From assembly GCA_030247885.1 (NCBI GenBank), contig JAPDRO010000025.1, positions 248,001 to 312,000 of the forward strand: DNA of 64,000 bases. Direction: 5' to 3'. The notes beneath the pieces were generated by a model. The model did no database searches and was not told where the DNA came from. It worked only from the letters and a program-made list of their open reading frames with translations. Made by a program: the position numbers and the translations under genes. Origin of the DNA: Taxawa tesnikishii (nom. ined.) (Eukaryota; Ascomycota; Dothideomycetes; Dothideales). Positions 1 through 11,000 of this stretch are shown here, piece after piece; positions within the stretch are counted from its first letter, which is position 1, and each line of letters begins with the position of its first letter.

Positions 1-2
1 CT

Positions 3-608
3 CGTGCAAGCACTATCAGCGGCACTGGGAGACTATTCACGCATGAAAGGAATCGTCCTTATTTTCCTAAGCTCAAGTTCTCAGAAGACGGCACGCGACT
101 CTTCGCCGGTGACTCGATCTACAAGCTACCAGAAGGAACTGACGTTCAACATGAAGAGATACCACTACGTTGCCCTCTCTCATACAACAGGCAATGGATC
201 CGTTGTGGTGAGGAAGGACTCATCTGGGTCCCTCCGGATTATAGGCCGCTATCCGGATTTGAATGCTACTGGTCAGCCTCTCAGACGCGTAGAGGAAATA
301 CGATCGCGTTGGGTCTAGCGAGCAACCGGCTTGTGTTCATCACAATAAATCCACGAGAAGCTTTGCGCGAATTTCCAACGGAGGTGTACAGCAAGTATAC
401 GTTCCCCTCGTTTGTCGAGCCTATAGAAAGCGAGACAGAAAGCGACATTGAGAGCGGAACAGAGGACGACTGGCACTATGTTTCTGATGATGGTACCGAG
501 GCCGGCGTTGGTGAGTATGGTTCTTCTCCCGCGTCTCATCCCCCGATGTTCAACCATCGCTCATCTACTTTTGTTGACATTGACACTGACGAGCCTGGCA
601 GCTCTTGA
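3..608 (+). CDS. C-terminal end of a large NACHT/WD40-type protein (5' end outside window)
   Basis: The frame is open from the left edge to a TGA at 606-608, so this is the last ~200 residues of a longer protein. It reads like the end of fungal NACHT-WD40 (NLR-like, HET-E type) proteins: a last WD-like strand (FSEDGTRLFAGDSIYKL), then WIRCGEEGLIWVPPDYRP, then a short beta segment (GNTIALGLASNRLVFITINP). The final ~60 residues are acidic and low in complexity. Family members use the repeats for ligand sensing and an upstream NACHT ATPase for oligomerization; the NACHT part is not visible here, so that assignment is inference from the tail. It converges on the PigL_N-domain gene downstream. An alternative is another large WD40 protein without NACHT. 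Confidence 0.6.
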   Translation, partial: RASTISGTGRLFTHERNRPYFPKLKFSEDGTRLFAGDSIYKLPEGTDVQHEEIPLRCPLSYNRQWIRCGEEGLIWVPPDYRPLSGFECYWSASQTRRGNTIALGLASNRLVFITINPREALREFPTEVYSKYTFPSFVEPIESETESDIESGTEDDWHYVSDDGTEAGVGEYGSSPASHPPMFNHRSSTFVDIDTDEPGSS

Positions 609-1077
609 TGGATATCTCGGCGAGCGCCCAGCCTAACAGAGAGGTGGAGATGTGCATCGTCGTAAGGACCTACCATCGGTTGTAGAGACGAGGAATGGCA
701 GGCTTGCAGCCCGGCTTGCACGTATGGCTCCGCTTCATAGGAGGGCGCACAGGTACGGGCAACTTCCAGGGCTGTGAGGCGGCAGCAGACCGTTACTTGA
801 GCATTAATCTGGCGCATTCGGAAGTTGACAGTGGACTGGGTGTCTGTGTTTCTTCTCTCTTTACCCACTACAACTGTTTCCGACAAACCACCACTATTTC
901 CTTATGAGAAATGAGCTTTTTCTGATTAGACGGGAACCATGGACCTTTTGCTCCGCAGACTGTATGAATTATGACTATATTCCACGCTCTAACATCTCAT
1001 CGTTGATCCAACATGCTCATCCGGACAATACCGCTATTATGCCACAGTACACCTTCGTCTATCAAGAATTGACAAGG
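609..1077. other. Intergenic, no gene seen
   Basis: This 469-bp stretch lies between two convergent genes. Only short overlapping ORFs with no recognizable protein character occur. It presumably holds both 3' UTRs. Confidence 0.5.
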
Positions 1078-2238
1078 TCAGTGACCTGCACCGCGAGGGT
1101 TCGCCCGTCTCCCCGAATCATGGTGCGCAAACTCCATGCTTGCGGTGGCTTCGTCACCAACGTCTTGAATCCTGGAAAAGGAGGCCATGGGATCGCTACA
1201 TCCCTCCTCCAACAGCAAACCACTCGTCGATTGGTGTGTCTGGTTCACCGTCCCCGCACGTGGCTTTCTAGCAGAAGAAGACAGGTTGTTGATCAGAGGA
1301 TCCAGATTTTCCCGTTGAGTGCCGCTGGGCATATTCCGTAGGGCTTCCAGTGCTAGCACCAGATCCGGGCGTGCATTCGAAAGGAAGGCTTGGATAGTTT
1401 CCGACGTGAACATCCCGTTGGCCTGAGCTGCTCCTGTACTGGCTTTGTTCGCGATGATGTTGAGTTCTCCAAGGTTCGCTGGTAGGCTACTGATGTCGCC
1501 CGCATTGGCTTGGACGGCGCCTGTATCGGCCTCGTTGCGTTCAATGCGTACTTTTGATCCTTTTTCGTCTTGTCTGCTTCTTTGTTAAGTGTTTCGAGGC
1601 ATGCCTGGAGCAGTTTGCGATGCTCTTCCAGCGCTTCAGCGTCTGCGGTCGAGCTGTCGCGGACTGCTCTCTGAATGTCTTGTAGCTGATCCTTAATGTC
1701 GTTCTGGATATCTTCTACGTCTTGGACAAGCTTAGTAATAGCCTCATGGGTCTTTGCGGAGTCGCTCCTTCTACACGTCAGCGAACAGAGTATTCGCGCG
1801 TTTCGGAAAACCATACAAGGTAACCGTCTGCATGGTGACGGTAAGGGTTGACTTGAACACCTCCAGCCGTTCCTTGAGTTCGTCAAACCTCTTTTCGTTG
1901 TGTTCCAATCTGAGCCAATCTCTGATGCTACGCCGCCCATCTTTCGAGTTCGGGGTGCACTTTTTGAGCAACTCGAAGAGCTCCAAGCATATCCTTTCGC
2001 AGCTGAGAAGAGGAGCTCGAAGGGGCTCTAATCTCCCTCCATCCGCGCCGGTGCTGGCCGCTTGCCGATTGATGGTTTGGAGCGTGCTTTGGATGCCACC
2101 GACTTGGTCCCTGAGCTCCCGCACCTTCTTTGGTTGGTCTCTGAAGCTTTGGATACATTCCGTGAGCGTGACGCTCGTCTTATACGCTGCGACAACAAGA
2201 GCAAGGATGCCAGATGCGATCCCGATAGGCTCAGCCAT
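1078..2238 (-). CDS. PigL_N / Helo-like N-terminal domain protein, one frame break
   Basis: The N-terminus (MAEPIGIASGILALVVAAYK) is the characteristic hydrophobic start of the fungal PigL_N (azaphilone cluster protein L, N-terminal) domain, which is helical, related to Helo-like domains, and often caps NLR/STAND proteins. Exon 1 runs 2238-1817 and exon 2 1770-1078, around a 46-bp intron with a CTGAC branch site. Residues ~140-200 form a charged coiled-coil-like stretch. After a run of five A (minus strand, near 1561-1565) the protein continues in another frame through an AQANGMFTSETIQAF segment. Exons total 1115 nt, one short of a multiple of three, so a single missing base explains the break; repaired length would be ~371 aa. 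No ATPase or effector domain is seen. It may be an intact gene with a base-call error or a pseudogene. Confidence 0.6.
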
Positions 2239-3197
2239 ACTATCTTATGGTTGGAGAGATGATGGGAAAGATTCGCAAAGGCTGACTGAAGGGAAATTTG
2301 AGCAGTGTTTCAGAAAGAGAGAAAGGGTATATGAAGAAGGTTGAAACGATGGAGCTTACCATACTGGGGTGAGGCTGTGAGGCTGTGAGGCTGTGAGGAG
2401 GGTACGGGGCACCGCAGGACAGCCAGCCCGGGGCAATGTGCATGCATCGAGCTATACTCAATTGGGAAACTCGTGCTTGGATACCGAATTACCTTGCTGG
2501 CTGTTTTCTGAATGACACGAGTCGGCCTCGTTTAGGACAATGGTGACTTCTGCTCTCAAATAGTACTTCGCTGGGTCGATAGGGGTACTGTTGCAAAGCA
2601 AAGAAGATGTTACAATGCTATTAAAGTCAATCATGATTCTAGAAACCGTTATTGCTTTGTTGCTCGCGATGTTAGAAATGCCTCCAACACTTGGACTTGC
2701 AACTATAAACGATACCCACAGGTCAGGCCTCTAGGTACAATAGCATGGTGGTCTGGACATGGCTGTTACGATGCTCGAGACGGAAACAGTCGGAAGAGAT
2801 CGCTGTAGTGACCTCGGGCACAGCCACCGGGTACAAGGCGTTTCGAGCCACATAAACATCAACAAATCCCCGAATGTGGGCTTCCCTGAAACCGTGGGTC
2901 GTATAGTCGCAGCTTGCACTTGTCTGATCGATAAACGTAAGTCACCAGGAGAAACAAGCAGATGAGTGTGTTGTCGTGAGATGGAATGAGATGCAGTCGG
3001 CCCTTCGTCCAAAACAATGACGCTGTTGCTGCCCCACCTCGTGGGAAGTTTTGGCGGGGTCTTTCTCCGACGAAGAGCTCGACAAACTCAACATTCTTCA
3101 CGCAAACAATACTCTGCCATACACTGTTCTGCCTTTGGTAACTGATTCCGATTTCTATCTAGAATACTCAGGAATTCACACGCAAAGATCAGCAAAA
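2239..3197. other. Intergenic between divergent PigL_N gene and TPI
   Basis: This 959-bp region serves as upstream sequence for two divergent genes. It holds the short GAGGCTGT tandem and no credible ORF or RNA gene. Confidence 0.5.
2371..2398. repeat. Tandem 8-bp repeat (GAGGCTGT x3.5)
   Basis: Three perfect consecutive copies of GAGGCTGT plus GAGG lie about 130 bp upstream of the PigL_N gene start. This is a slippage-prone minisatellite-like tract. Confidence 0.85.
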
Positions 3198-4054
3198 ATG
3201 GGTCGCCAATTCTTCGTCGGTGGTAACTTCAAGATGTCAGTGTACATTCATTTCCAGACCCTGCATTCGGCATACTGAACAAGGTATAGGAACGGGTCCG
3301 TCGAGACCATCAAGGGCATCGTGAAGAACCTGAACGATGCCAAGGTCGATGAGAACGTCGGTAAGTGCCTCCCTCCGCCCTCAAACGAACAAAGAGCGGC
3401 AGCCGACTCCAAGTAGAGGTCGTCATCGCACCCCCAGCCCTCTACCTCCTTTTGGCGCGCGAGCACCTGCGCTCTGGCATCGAAGTGGCCGCACAAAACG
3501 TCTTCGACAAGCCCAACGGCGCGTTCACGGGCGAGATCTCCGTCTCCCAACTCAAGGACTCCAACATCACCTGGACACTCCTCGGACACTCCGAGCGCCG
3601 CGTGATCCTGCAAGAATCCGACAGCTTCGTCGCCTCCAAGACCAAAGCCGCGCTCGACGGCGGGCTGGGCGTCATCCTGTGCTGCGGCGAGAGCCTCGAG
3701 CAGCGCGAGGCGGGCAAGACCATCGAGGTGGTGCAGCACCAGCTCGGCGCTGTAGCGAAGGAGATTAAGGACTGGAGCAAGATTGTGATTGCCTACGAGC
3801 CCATCTGGGCCATTGGAACTGGAAAGGTGGCTACGACGGAGCAGGCGCAGGAGGTGCACGCCGCCATTCGCGAGTGGTTGGGTAAGGAGGTCGGAAAGGA
3901 CGCTGCTGAGAACACCAGAATTATCTACGGCGGCAGTGTGAGCGAGAAGAACTGCAACGACCTTGCGAAGGAGAAGGATATTGATGGCTTCTTGGTTGGC
4001 GGTGCTAGCTTGAAGCCTGCCTTTGTGGATATCATCAACGCCAACAAGGCTTGA
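3198..4054 (+). CDS. TPI1: Triosephosphate isomerase
   Basis: It interconverts dihydroxyacetone phosphate and glyceraldehyde 3-phosphate in cytosolic glycolysis. Exons are 3198-3235, 3290-3360 and 3417-4054 (747 nt, 248 aa, the family's usual length). Visible signatures: the N-terminal FFVGGNFKMN with the catalytic Asn/Lys, the GHSERR motif with the catalytic His, the active-site stretch AYEPIWAIGTGKVAT with the catalytic Glu, and the phosphate-binding IIYGGSV and FLVGGASL loops. Intron 1 uses the less common donor GTCAGT. The frame is intact throughout. The start is the first ATG giving the conserved MGRQFFVGG N-terminus. Confidence 0.97.
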
Positions 4055-5032
4055 ATTGAAGACCGGAGGCCAGCAGTGAGGGCGCTGTTATCCTGAGCCA
4101 GGACCTCGTGATTGGTTAGAGCCAGGTAATCGAAATGATGAAGCAAGCGGATTCGTTTGTACTGAATGACCAACCGAAACGATGATGGTTTTTTCATCTG
4201 CAACATTCTTCAACCTGCTGGTCGTTGTGCTACGTCGTTTCCCTTTAGACACCAGTGAGGACGCTAGTACAATCGATGGTACGCTCTCCTGACTCGATCT
4301 TCACAGGAGAGGTCGGTACCGATGAAAATGGTGTTGCGAGTGTCGGTTCCTGGCCTTCCGTGCCAACGACGTTGTAGGAAGCTGGCTCACGGAGAAAGAA
4401 AAAGTGTTTATATGGCCTTTCAGAACATGCTAGCGGAGGTGGTGAGAAGTAACAAGATGAAAGATTTATTGCTATACCTTGATGTGCGCCAGGTTTCTCC
4501 GCAACCACATGCGTCTTATGCGAGCAATCGCATGCGAACTCAGCCATCCACAAGTCCGGCAGTTCTAGTCGTGACAGGTAGTAGGTATTACCACACTATC
4601 CTGTCACCAGTCTTGTTGGTGCAGTTTGGGCGAGCATATATGTGACTTGTGCTTCTGCTCTCCTACGTATAGGTCTCTCGGCGCGTTTAACTGTGGCTGC
4701 AGCGAGAGTTTCCAAAGCTATCAGGCTCATTCTCGTTACACTGCGCATGCGGGGCAGGTAAATATAGGATCAGAGCGAGCAGATGTCGAACAAGTCGCCT
4801 GTCGAAATAATATGTCGGCAACTCTTTCAGCCTGGAGACATTGCCAAAACAACCTTGCATATACGAAGCCATTGTTTACCTTCATATCGATCCATATAAT
4901 ACAGGTTCCACTCAGTGAAGTTCCAGGTATACCCAACGCCTTGCCAATGCTGTGCAATTCTTGCGCCACAAATGCTCCTTCCTCTTACAACCATGCACCA
5001 CTCCGCAACCTGGAGCAATCCGTCCATTCTGT
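4055..5032. other. Intergenic, 3' flanks of TPI and mL43 genes
   Basis: This 978-bp region lies between two convergent genes. I see only short ORFs with no family resemblance and no repeats. Confidence 0.5.
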
Positions 5033-5549
5033 TCATATCTTCCAGTTCGCCCCGTGGAAAGGATCCCAAACGCCTCTGACACTCTCATTCATGCTCTTCA
5101 CCGGCTTCGTGACCCGCTTCAGCTTCTCACCGCTGGCATTCCTCAGAAGCACTGCTTTTTGCAAGATTTGATTCTTTTCCAGGTTTCGCACGCAGATGGC
5201 CTTCTCGCGACCGTTGATGTAGTGGCCCTTGATGACTGGGTGCTTGTTCGGTCGAGGGGAGACGGAGATTTCGATCTGAGGGTTCTCTTTGGCGAATTGA
5301 GGGAGGGTATTCTTGAGGAACAAGCTGCAAGTGACATTAGATTGAGGCCAGATGGATGGGCACAACGATCGCGTACTTCATGCCCTTGGAGCTGCCTGCC
5401 CAGTCGCAGTAACTGTGGTTGGATTAGTATGGTATCCAGAGACGTTCGAGAGGCTTCGCATACTTGAACTCAAGCTTCTTGCATTGCAAGATGAATGCAC
5501 CGACACCATTTTGCGGTTTCGCGACGGTCCGTATTGCTTGTAACGGCAT
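5033..5549 (-). CDS. MRPL51: Mitochondrial large-subunit ribosomal protein L51 (mL43)
   Basis: This is a component of the mitochondrial 54S ribosomal subunit with the thioredoxin-like L51/S25/CI-B8 fold. Exons on the minus strand are 5549-5464, 5412-5377 and 5324-5033 (414 nt, 137 aa), joined by 51- and 52-bp introns with clean GT-AG ends. The protein starts MPLQAIRTVAKPQNGVGAF, has the NYCDWAGSSKGM block across the intron junctions, and continues with the conserved IEISVSPRPNKHPVIKGHY and REKAICVRN blocks. The frame is intact. It is head-to-head with the U1-70K gene. Confidence 0.93.
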
Positions 5550-5942
5550 TTTGGCGTGGATGAACTGAATACTCGTCGTCGCCCTTTCCTGTGCTTTCGC
5601 CGAATGAACTTCTTGTCGGCTATGCATCTCGGCTACCTCGCTTGTTTAGGGTCAGTGCGCGCGCGACGCGATCACCTTGAACTCCTTTGCGACACGAAAT
5701 AACATCACCTGCAGCGTCTCACACCAAGCTACCAACAACCCCCAGAGCTTGACGACCTGAAAAACAACAACCGGATCGCTGCCAGTTGCCACTTGTCGCG
5801 CCGTTGTCACTGCCCTGCCACGCTACGCTGCTCCGGACTTGCGCGTTCTGTGTATCCCGCAGTCGTTAACAGCGTACTTTCGTAGGAAGCCAAACAATTA
5901 CCTTCATCGAACACGAATATTTCATAGCGCATCACCGCAAAG
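5550..5942. promoter_or_regulatory. Shared upstream region of MRPL51 and U1-70K
   Basis: Exactly 393 bp separate the two start codons of these head-to-head housekeeping genes, so both core promoters must lie here. No TATA box or other defined element is clear to me. The call rests on geometry alone. Confidence 0.55.
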
Positions 5943-7236
5943 ATGACCGACAAGCTACCACCAAACCTCCTTCAGCTGTTCGCACCGCGTCCAGCTCTCC
6001 GCTGGGTCCCTCATGCCGACCATGCTCCCGGTGAACGCAAGACCGCTCAGATTTCCGGTGTCGCCCAATTCTTGCCCCAGCTGCGCGAGGAGGAACCTGT
6101 TCCATACGAATGGACCGAGAGCTGGCTCGAGAGGAGAGACAGAGTGAGAGAGGAGAAGAACAAAGAGGCAGAGTACCGTGTCAACGAAGGTTACAAGACA
6201 GAATGTACGCTCTTTGCACATCATGTTCATACGTGCATGTACTAAAACTGCTTTGCAGACAAGCCGAAGGAGGACGCAAACATCAAGGGTGACCCGTTCA
6301 AGACGCTCTTCGTTGGCCGCCTGAGCTATGACGTTGATGAGAGGGACCTCGAGCGCGAGTTCGGCCGTTATGGTCCCATTGTCCTTGTCAGTTGTGTCAC
6401 GTCTCTTCCAGACTCGTTACTAACTATCGAATCGCAGACCCGTGTTGTCAGAGACAACAAGAAGAACAAATCCAGAGGCTATGGATTCGTCGTGTTCGAG
6501 CGTGATTCAGACATGAAGGGTATGATTGCTAACCAACTCCCACTTCCCCATTCCCCACCGTTAGGTAAGAGCATGACTAACCGGGCATTTCTTTCTCATT
6601 ACAGCCGCCTACAAAGAAAGTGAGGGAGTTCGCCTCAAGGACCGCAAGATTCTCGTCGATGTGGAGCGCGGTCGTACTGTCAAGGACTGGAGACCACGTC
6701 GCTTCGGAGGTGGCCTTGGCGGACGTCACTACACGAAGCAGGCTCCAGCGCGCCCAACAGGGTTCGGTTTCGGCGGCCCTCCAGCCGGACCGGGAGGCAG
6801 AGGAGGCTTCGGCGGCAGGGGTGGTTTCGGTGGTAGAGGCGGTTATGGTGGTGGTAGAGGGGGCTACGGCGGCGACAGCTTCAGAGGCTCCCGCGGTGGT
6901 GGCTACGGCGGCGGACGCGGCGGCATCGGCTACCAATCCAACGGATTCGCTCCCGAAGGCGCGCCATCCGGCCCTCGTGGCGGCAGAGGTGGATACAACG
7001 GACCCGGTGGGCATGGAGGAGGACGACCACCTTACGACGATCGCCCGCGCTATTCCGACTCACGTGACGGTGGCCGTCCTCCTCGCCGTGACTACGACGC
7101 CCCTGGAGGTTACGGCGGCAGTGGTGGCAACAGAGAGCCGCTCGGTTACCGCGACCGCGATCGTGACTACGATCGCAAGCGTTCCTACGAGGGAAGCGGC
7201 GGCTACGACGAGTCGAGGAAGCAGAGGAGATATTGA
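5943..7236 (+). CDS. SNP1: U1 small nuclear ribonucleoprotein 70 kDa homolog
   Basis: It binds stem-loop I of U1 snRNA in 5' splice-site recognition in the nucleus. Exons are 5943-6204, 6259-6386, 6438-6519 and 6605-7236 (1104 nt, 367 aa). The N-terminal U1snRNP70 segment (residues 1-~90; [20 protein letters not shown]) leads to an RRM with RNP2 ([10 protein letters not shown]) and RNP1 ([10 protein letters not shown]), then the signature [20 protein letters not shown]. Residues ~220-367 are RGG/glycine-rich with Arg-Asp repeats. Intron 2 uses the donor GTCAGT, as in TPI intron 1. The frame is intact. Confidence 0.95.
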
Positions 7237-9099
7237 GCTGTTTTCGACGACGACTTCATCGGCTCATGGTCCATGGTTTGTTGCAACGGTATACCCCTTC
7301 TTCTCTTCGATATCTTTGTCTTATTTCCCTTTTTCCGCCAAGGGTAAGCAAAACCGAATCTTCATCACCAAAACTCGAGCAACGGACAAAATTTTTCTCT
7401 GCGGGTAAGACTCAGCAGAACATCCAGTGGCAAGAACTCCATCAGTGCGGTAAGACGACGCGGGCAAACGCAAATACGGAAATCCTTCTACTGCGTGGTA
7501 AGGACTACCGGAATCGATCATCCTCTTTGTTCAGTGCCACTGGAACCGGATACCGAAAGACTGGATCCCTCTCTATGCGAATCAAAAGACAAAAACCCAA
7601 AAGCAGATCGGATGCTGCCTGGCGAACGTAACTGTACTGTGTGTCAAAAGCGGATTGAATTTTCGTCAACAGTGGTGTTTCTGGCCGGAGAAGAGGGCAG
7701 TGGTGGGTGTATGTCAACAGTGGAAGGTAATTGGCGGCGGGTTGGCTCAAAATCACCATGGCGCTAATGGAATCGGGCAAGCACCCACTGGAGGACAGTG
7801 TTTTATTATGATCTTTCTTCTTTTCTTTCTTCTTGCTTTCTTCCCACAGGATGGCGCCATCGGAAAACTTCTCCTCCTTGGGGTAAGTATGTACGTTAGT
7901 CGACCCGTGGGTGCAAAGCAGTCTAGCAAGTAGTTTAGTTGCGGTAAGGTGGAACGAACTAGACCCGTGCTAGCGCAAGTTGCTGCTGGCTTTGCCTGAC
8001 AGTTTAGTGAGGCTTCCATGATCTTGTACGGTCGTGTTCCGAATATTGTGACTCAACCCAGGCGCACAATACGACAGCCAGCCCAATCCATGACTTCACC
8101 TAAACAGGGGATTATCAACGGTCCCTTTGAGATTTGACCCAAGGCAGAGCCAATGTGGTCAATGGGGCCTATGGTCGGTAGCCATTGTTCTGCACGAAAG
8201 GTTGTTGATTTGAAGTTCTCGACGTGCACACGGAGATGACTTCGAAGTGCTTCGCTATTTTTGGTTGTCAACTCTTGAAGAGGTCAGTGATACACCGGTA
8301 ACAACCGTGCTACCGAGGGCGGTGAGCAATGGCTTGACTAGCAGTTTCGTGCCGTGACGGGAACAACGCAGGAACAAAGCAGTAAAGTGTGCGGATTGTC
8401 GTCCCTTCGGCGTGTGACGTTTGACCTGCACTAACGCTCACCGCCTCTGACTAGCGTGGATCGATCATGTATTTGTTCAGTCTCCTTTCCTTATTCCACT
8501 TCTTCTCCGCACAGTCGTCTCGTACGAGTGATCCTTCAATCTGATGGATAGCGACAAATGATACTTTACTGTTCTTTTTCGTCTCATAACAAATACTATT
8601 ACCTCCTTAACCACTACTACTACTACGCAACACCATAAATTCAACTGACCTTAACGCCATGTCTGATGACCTTTTAGCTACGCAATCTTATAATTGAGAT
8701 TGCCTTTGATACCTACACACTTCCCAACTTGTCTTCTAGCCCCTACGTCTTCTGGAAGCAGGAGGTTGCCGAAGCGTCCGTTCCACCGCGTGGCTCCTCC
8801 GGAAGGCAATGGCGGAACGTTACTGAAGCACTCACCGCACTCATCTTACATAGTAGATAGGATCCAGGCTTACCTCCAAAATGATGGCTAACACACCAAA
8901 TATTAATGAAAATTACTCTTCCTAGGTTGCTGCGTAAATCTCTATAGAATGTCTGAACTATTCCATACTCACTTTGCCAGTGAATTGCTAGCGTTGTTAG
9001 TACAAAAGCAATGTGGTAGTGCCATCTGAGAGCAAGGATCCAGGTTCGGCGGATTCCGAGAACTTTCTGACGAGGTGATCATACAAATATTGCCCTCGC
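7237..9099. other. Long intergenic region, no gene recognized
   Basis: This 1863-bp region lies downstream of U1-70K. It contains a strong pyrimidine tract ending in CACAG (about 7801-7849) followed ~35 bp later by GTAAGTATG, which looks like a small exon flanked by splice sites without coding character. No ORF over ~90 codons has family resemblance. Confidence 0.45.
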
Positions 9100-9409
9100 T
9101 TAATCTACATCCAGAATAGGCAAGCCCTCGAAATCCTCCATAGACTTGCCCATCTTCTTGATGGCCTCGACGGCCTTCTCCTTGCGCAGCTTGAGCGTGT
9201 CCTGCACGGTGATCAAGACAAAGTCGTAGGTCAGCAGCGCGGTACCCTCCGGAACCTTATACTTCTTCGCCATCTCTGGATCGGAAACGGTGGTTATGTC
9301 CACGATTAGCGATTCCTTGACTCCGAAGACGGGGTCGGAATCGATGTATTTGCCCCGCGGGGTAGAGTGCTCTACAAGTATGTCAGCTCGGCGTACGATG
9401 GAGAAGAGA

Positions 9410-9449
<40 letters not shown>

Positions 9450-10166
9450 TAGATAGGAAGGGCGAGACGAAGCGTACGTGATAAGAGGATCGAATCCGTC
9501 TTTCCTCAGGTAAAAGTGAACATGTCCCGGGCGATTCGGATGCCTTCCCAGCAATTGCAACATCTGATACACCGGCCCATCCATCGGAATCGGGTACGGC
9601 ACCGGCTTCACGCACTTGAACCAAAACGTGCCATCCTCCTCCGAAAACAGAATCCCGCGTCCATCAGGCCCGTCCCGGTCCGGGTACTGCACGTCGTAGT
9701 TGCCGTGCGAGTCGCCCTCCCACACATCCACTTGCACTTTGGGGATTGGCTTTCCCTGCTGGTCCTTGATGGTGCAAACCACGAGCAATGGGATTCCATC
9801 CGGGTCCTTGTGGATCGCGTACCCGTTCTCGACTTCCCGGGCGTCGTGCGTGTGGAACGGACCCAGCACAGTTCCTTCCGTCGACTGACCGCTACGCGGG
9901 TGGTCAATGGCGTCCACAAGTGCGGACAGACCCAATGTGTCGGAGAGCAGGATCATTTCACGGCGCAGGTCGGTGCTGATTTGGCCGACGTCTGTGAGCC
10001 AGTCGCATGCTGTCATCCATTCGTCTGTGGAGAGACGGGTTTCCCGGGCGAAGTCGTGCAAGTGGGTTACGAGACGTTCGAACAGGAAGCGAACGCGACG
10101 GTTCTGGCATTGTGCGTTGATATCGTGCACGTTTTCAGTGATGTTGTCCGTTGTGAGGTCCTTCAT
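9100..10166 (-). CDS. Intradiol ring-cleavage dioxygenase (catechol/hydroxyquinol 1,2-dioxygenase), one frame break
   Basis: It cleaves catechol-type rings between the hydroxyls to cis,cis-muconates using non-heme Fe(III), feeding the beta-ketoadipate route. Exon 1 is 10166-9478 and exon 2 9371-9100. The N-terminal helical dioxygenase_N part precedes the catalytic domain. Candidate iron ligands are the Tyr in SHGNYDVQYPD, the Tyr in VPYPIPMDGP and the two His in NRPGHVHFYL. The intron contains a (CA)n(CT)n microsatellite. Just after the intron, a run of four C (9359-9362) puts the downstream IDSDPVFGVKESLIVDI block out of frame; exons total 961 nt, one too many. Removing one base gives ~319 aa with an ITALYP junction typical of the family. 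Either a base error or a recently inactivated gene. Confidence 0.88.
9411..9449. repeat. Compound (GT)n(GA)n microsatellite inside the dioxygenase intron
   Basis: Eleven GT repeats run directly into about eight GA repeats. On the gene's strand this is a CT then CA tract between the 5' splice site and the branch region. Confidence 0.95.
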
Positions 10167-10756
10167 CGTGAGAAGTGGGGCTTGGCGGACGAGTTGCGCT
10201 GATTGTTTGTTGCCTTGAGCAGGATATGGACGTCCAAGCTGTAGAGCGGCTGTAGACAGTGGTGTTTATGGTTCGAGGCAAATGCAAGTGTCTCGGCATC
10301 GCAATGAGTCGTGATATATGAACCCCAATTCAGAAGGTGGGGTCTGGATGGAGAAGGTGGGTTGCCCCACCTGATGGATGCCTTCTCATCTGCCGGGAAG
10401 GGTCTCCCTCTCTGATTCATCGTCTTATTCAAGCGTGCTTTATGGTGACTTCTCTTGACCCAGAAACACATATTGCCTTGATGTTTGGTCAAGACGGAGA
10501 TGTAAGGGAAGCGGTGGACAGAAAGATTCAGATAGTGGAAAGACGGGGGTGAAGTACGGGATACGACTAGTCCGATTCGGGCAATTTGAGACGCATCGCC
10601 ATGCCTTGCGCAAGAGATCTGTTTAGACCTCGCTCCGAAGTGTTGAACGTAAAACAATACATATCCCACTTCGTTCCAACCAACATCCTGCAAGCTATAC
10701 GCTGCCTTGGTATCCCTTCTTGATCTGCTACACTAGTATTCGGTACATTCATTACC
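10167..10756. other. Intergenic, upstream of the dioxygenase gene
   Basis: This 590-bp stretch separates the dioxygenase start from a decayed cytosine deaminase. No supported gene is present. Confidence 0.5.
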
Positions 10757-11000
10757 GTGACTGACAAGGACCCCAGCTATCTGGCCGCTATCGAAGAGGC
10801 TGAGAAGTCCGTTCAGGAAGGCGGTGCGCCTATCGGTGCACGTGTAGTCACCAAAATGGCAAGATCGTTGGCCGACGACACAACATGCGTGCTCAAAAGA
10901 AGAGCCTGACGCTTCACGTAAGTTCCGTCCAGTATACGTCTGGAAAAGAAAGCCATCTTCTACGCCTTGTTTCCTTCTCCTTGCCAACTTGTCTGGCCAT
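10757..11000 (+). pseudogene. Decayed cytosine deaminase (FCY1-like)
   Basis: Translation from 10757 gives DPSYLAAIEEAEKSVQEGGA and an IGA, the N-terminal helix of the yeast FCY1-type cytosine deaminase. Near 10853-10856 the frame shifts by one base and continues NGKIVGRRHNMRAQKKSLTLH, the block before the catalytic HAE. A GTAAGT donor follows at once. Past the presumed intron only a faint trace remains (ATCTTCTAC ... TCTCCTTGC, compare the TLSPC zinc-binding motif), with no HAE exon. Intact family members are ~150-160 aa; about a third is recognizable here. Unlike other frame breaks in the window, decay extends past a single base, so I call it a pseudogene. Confidence 0.7.
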
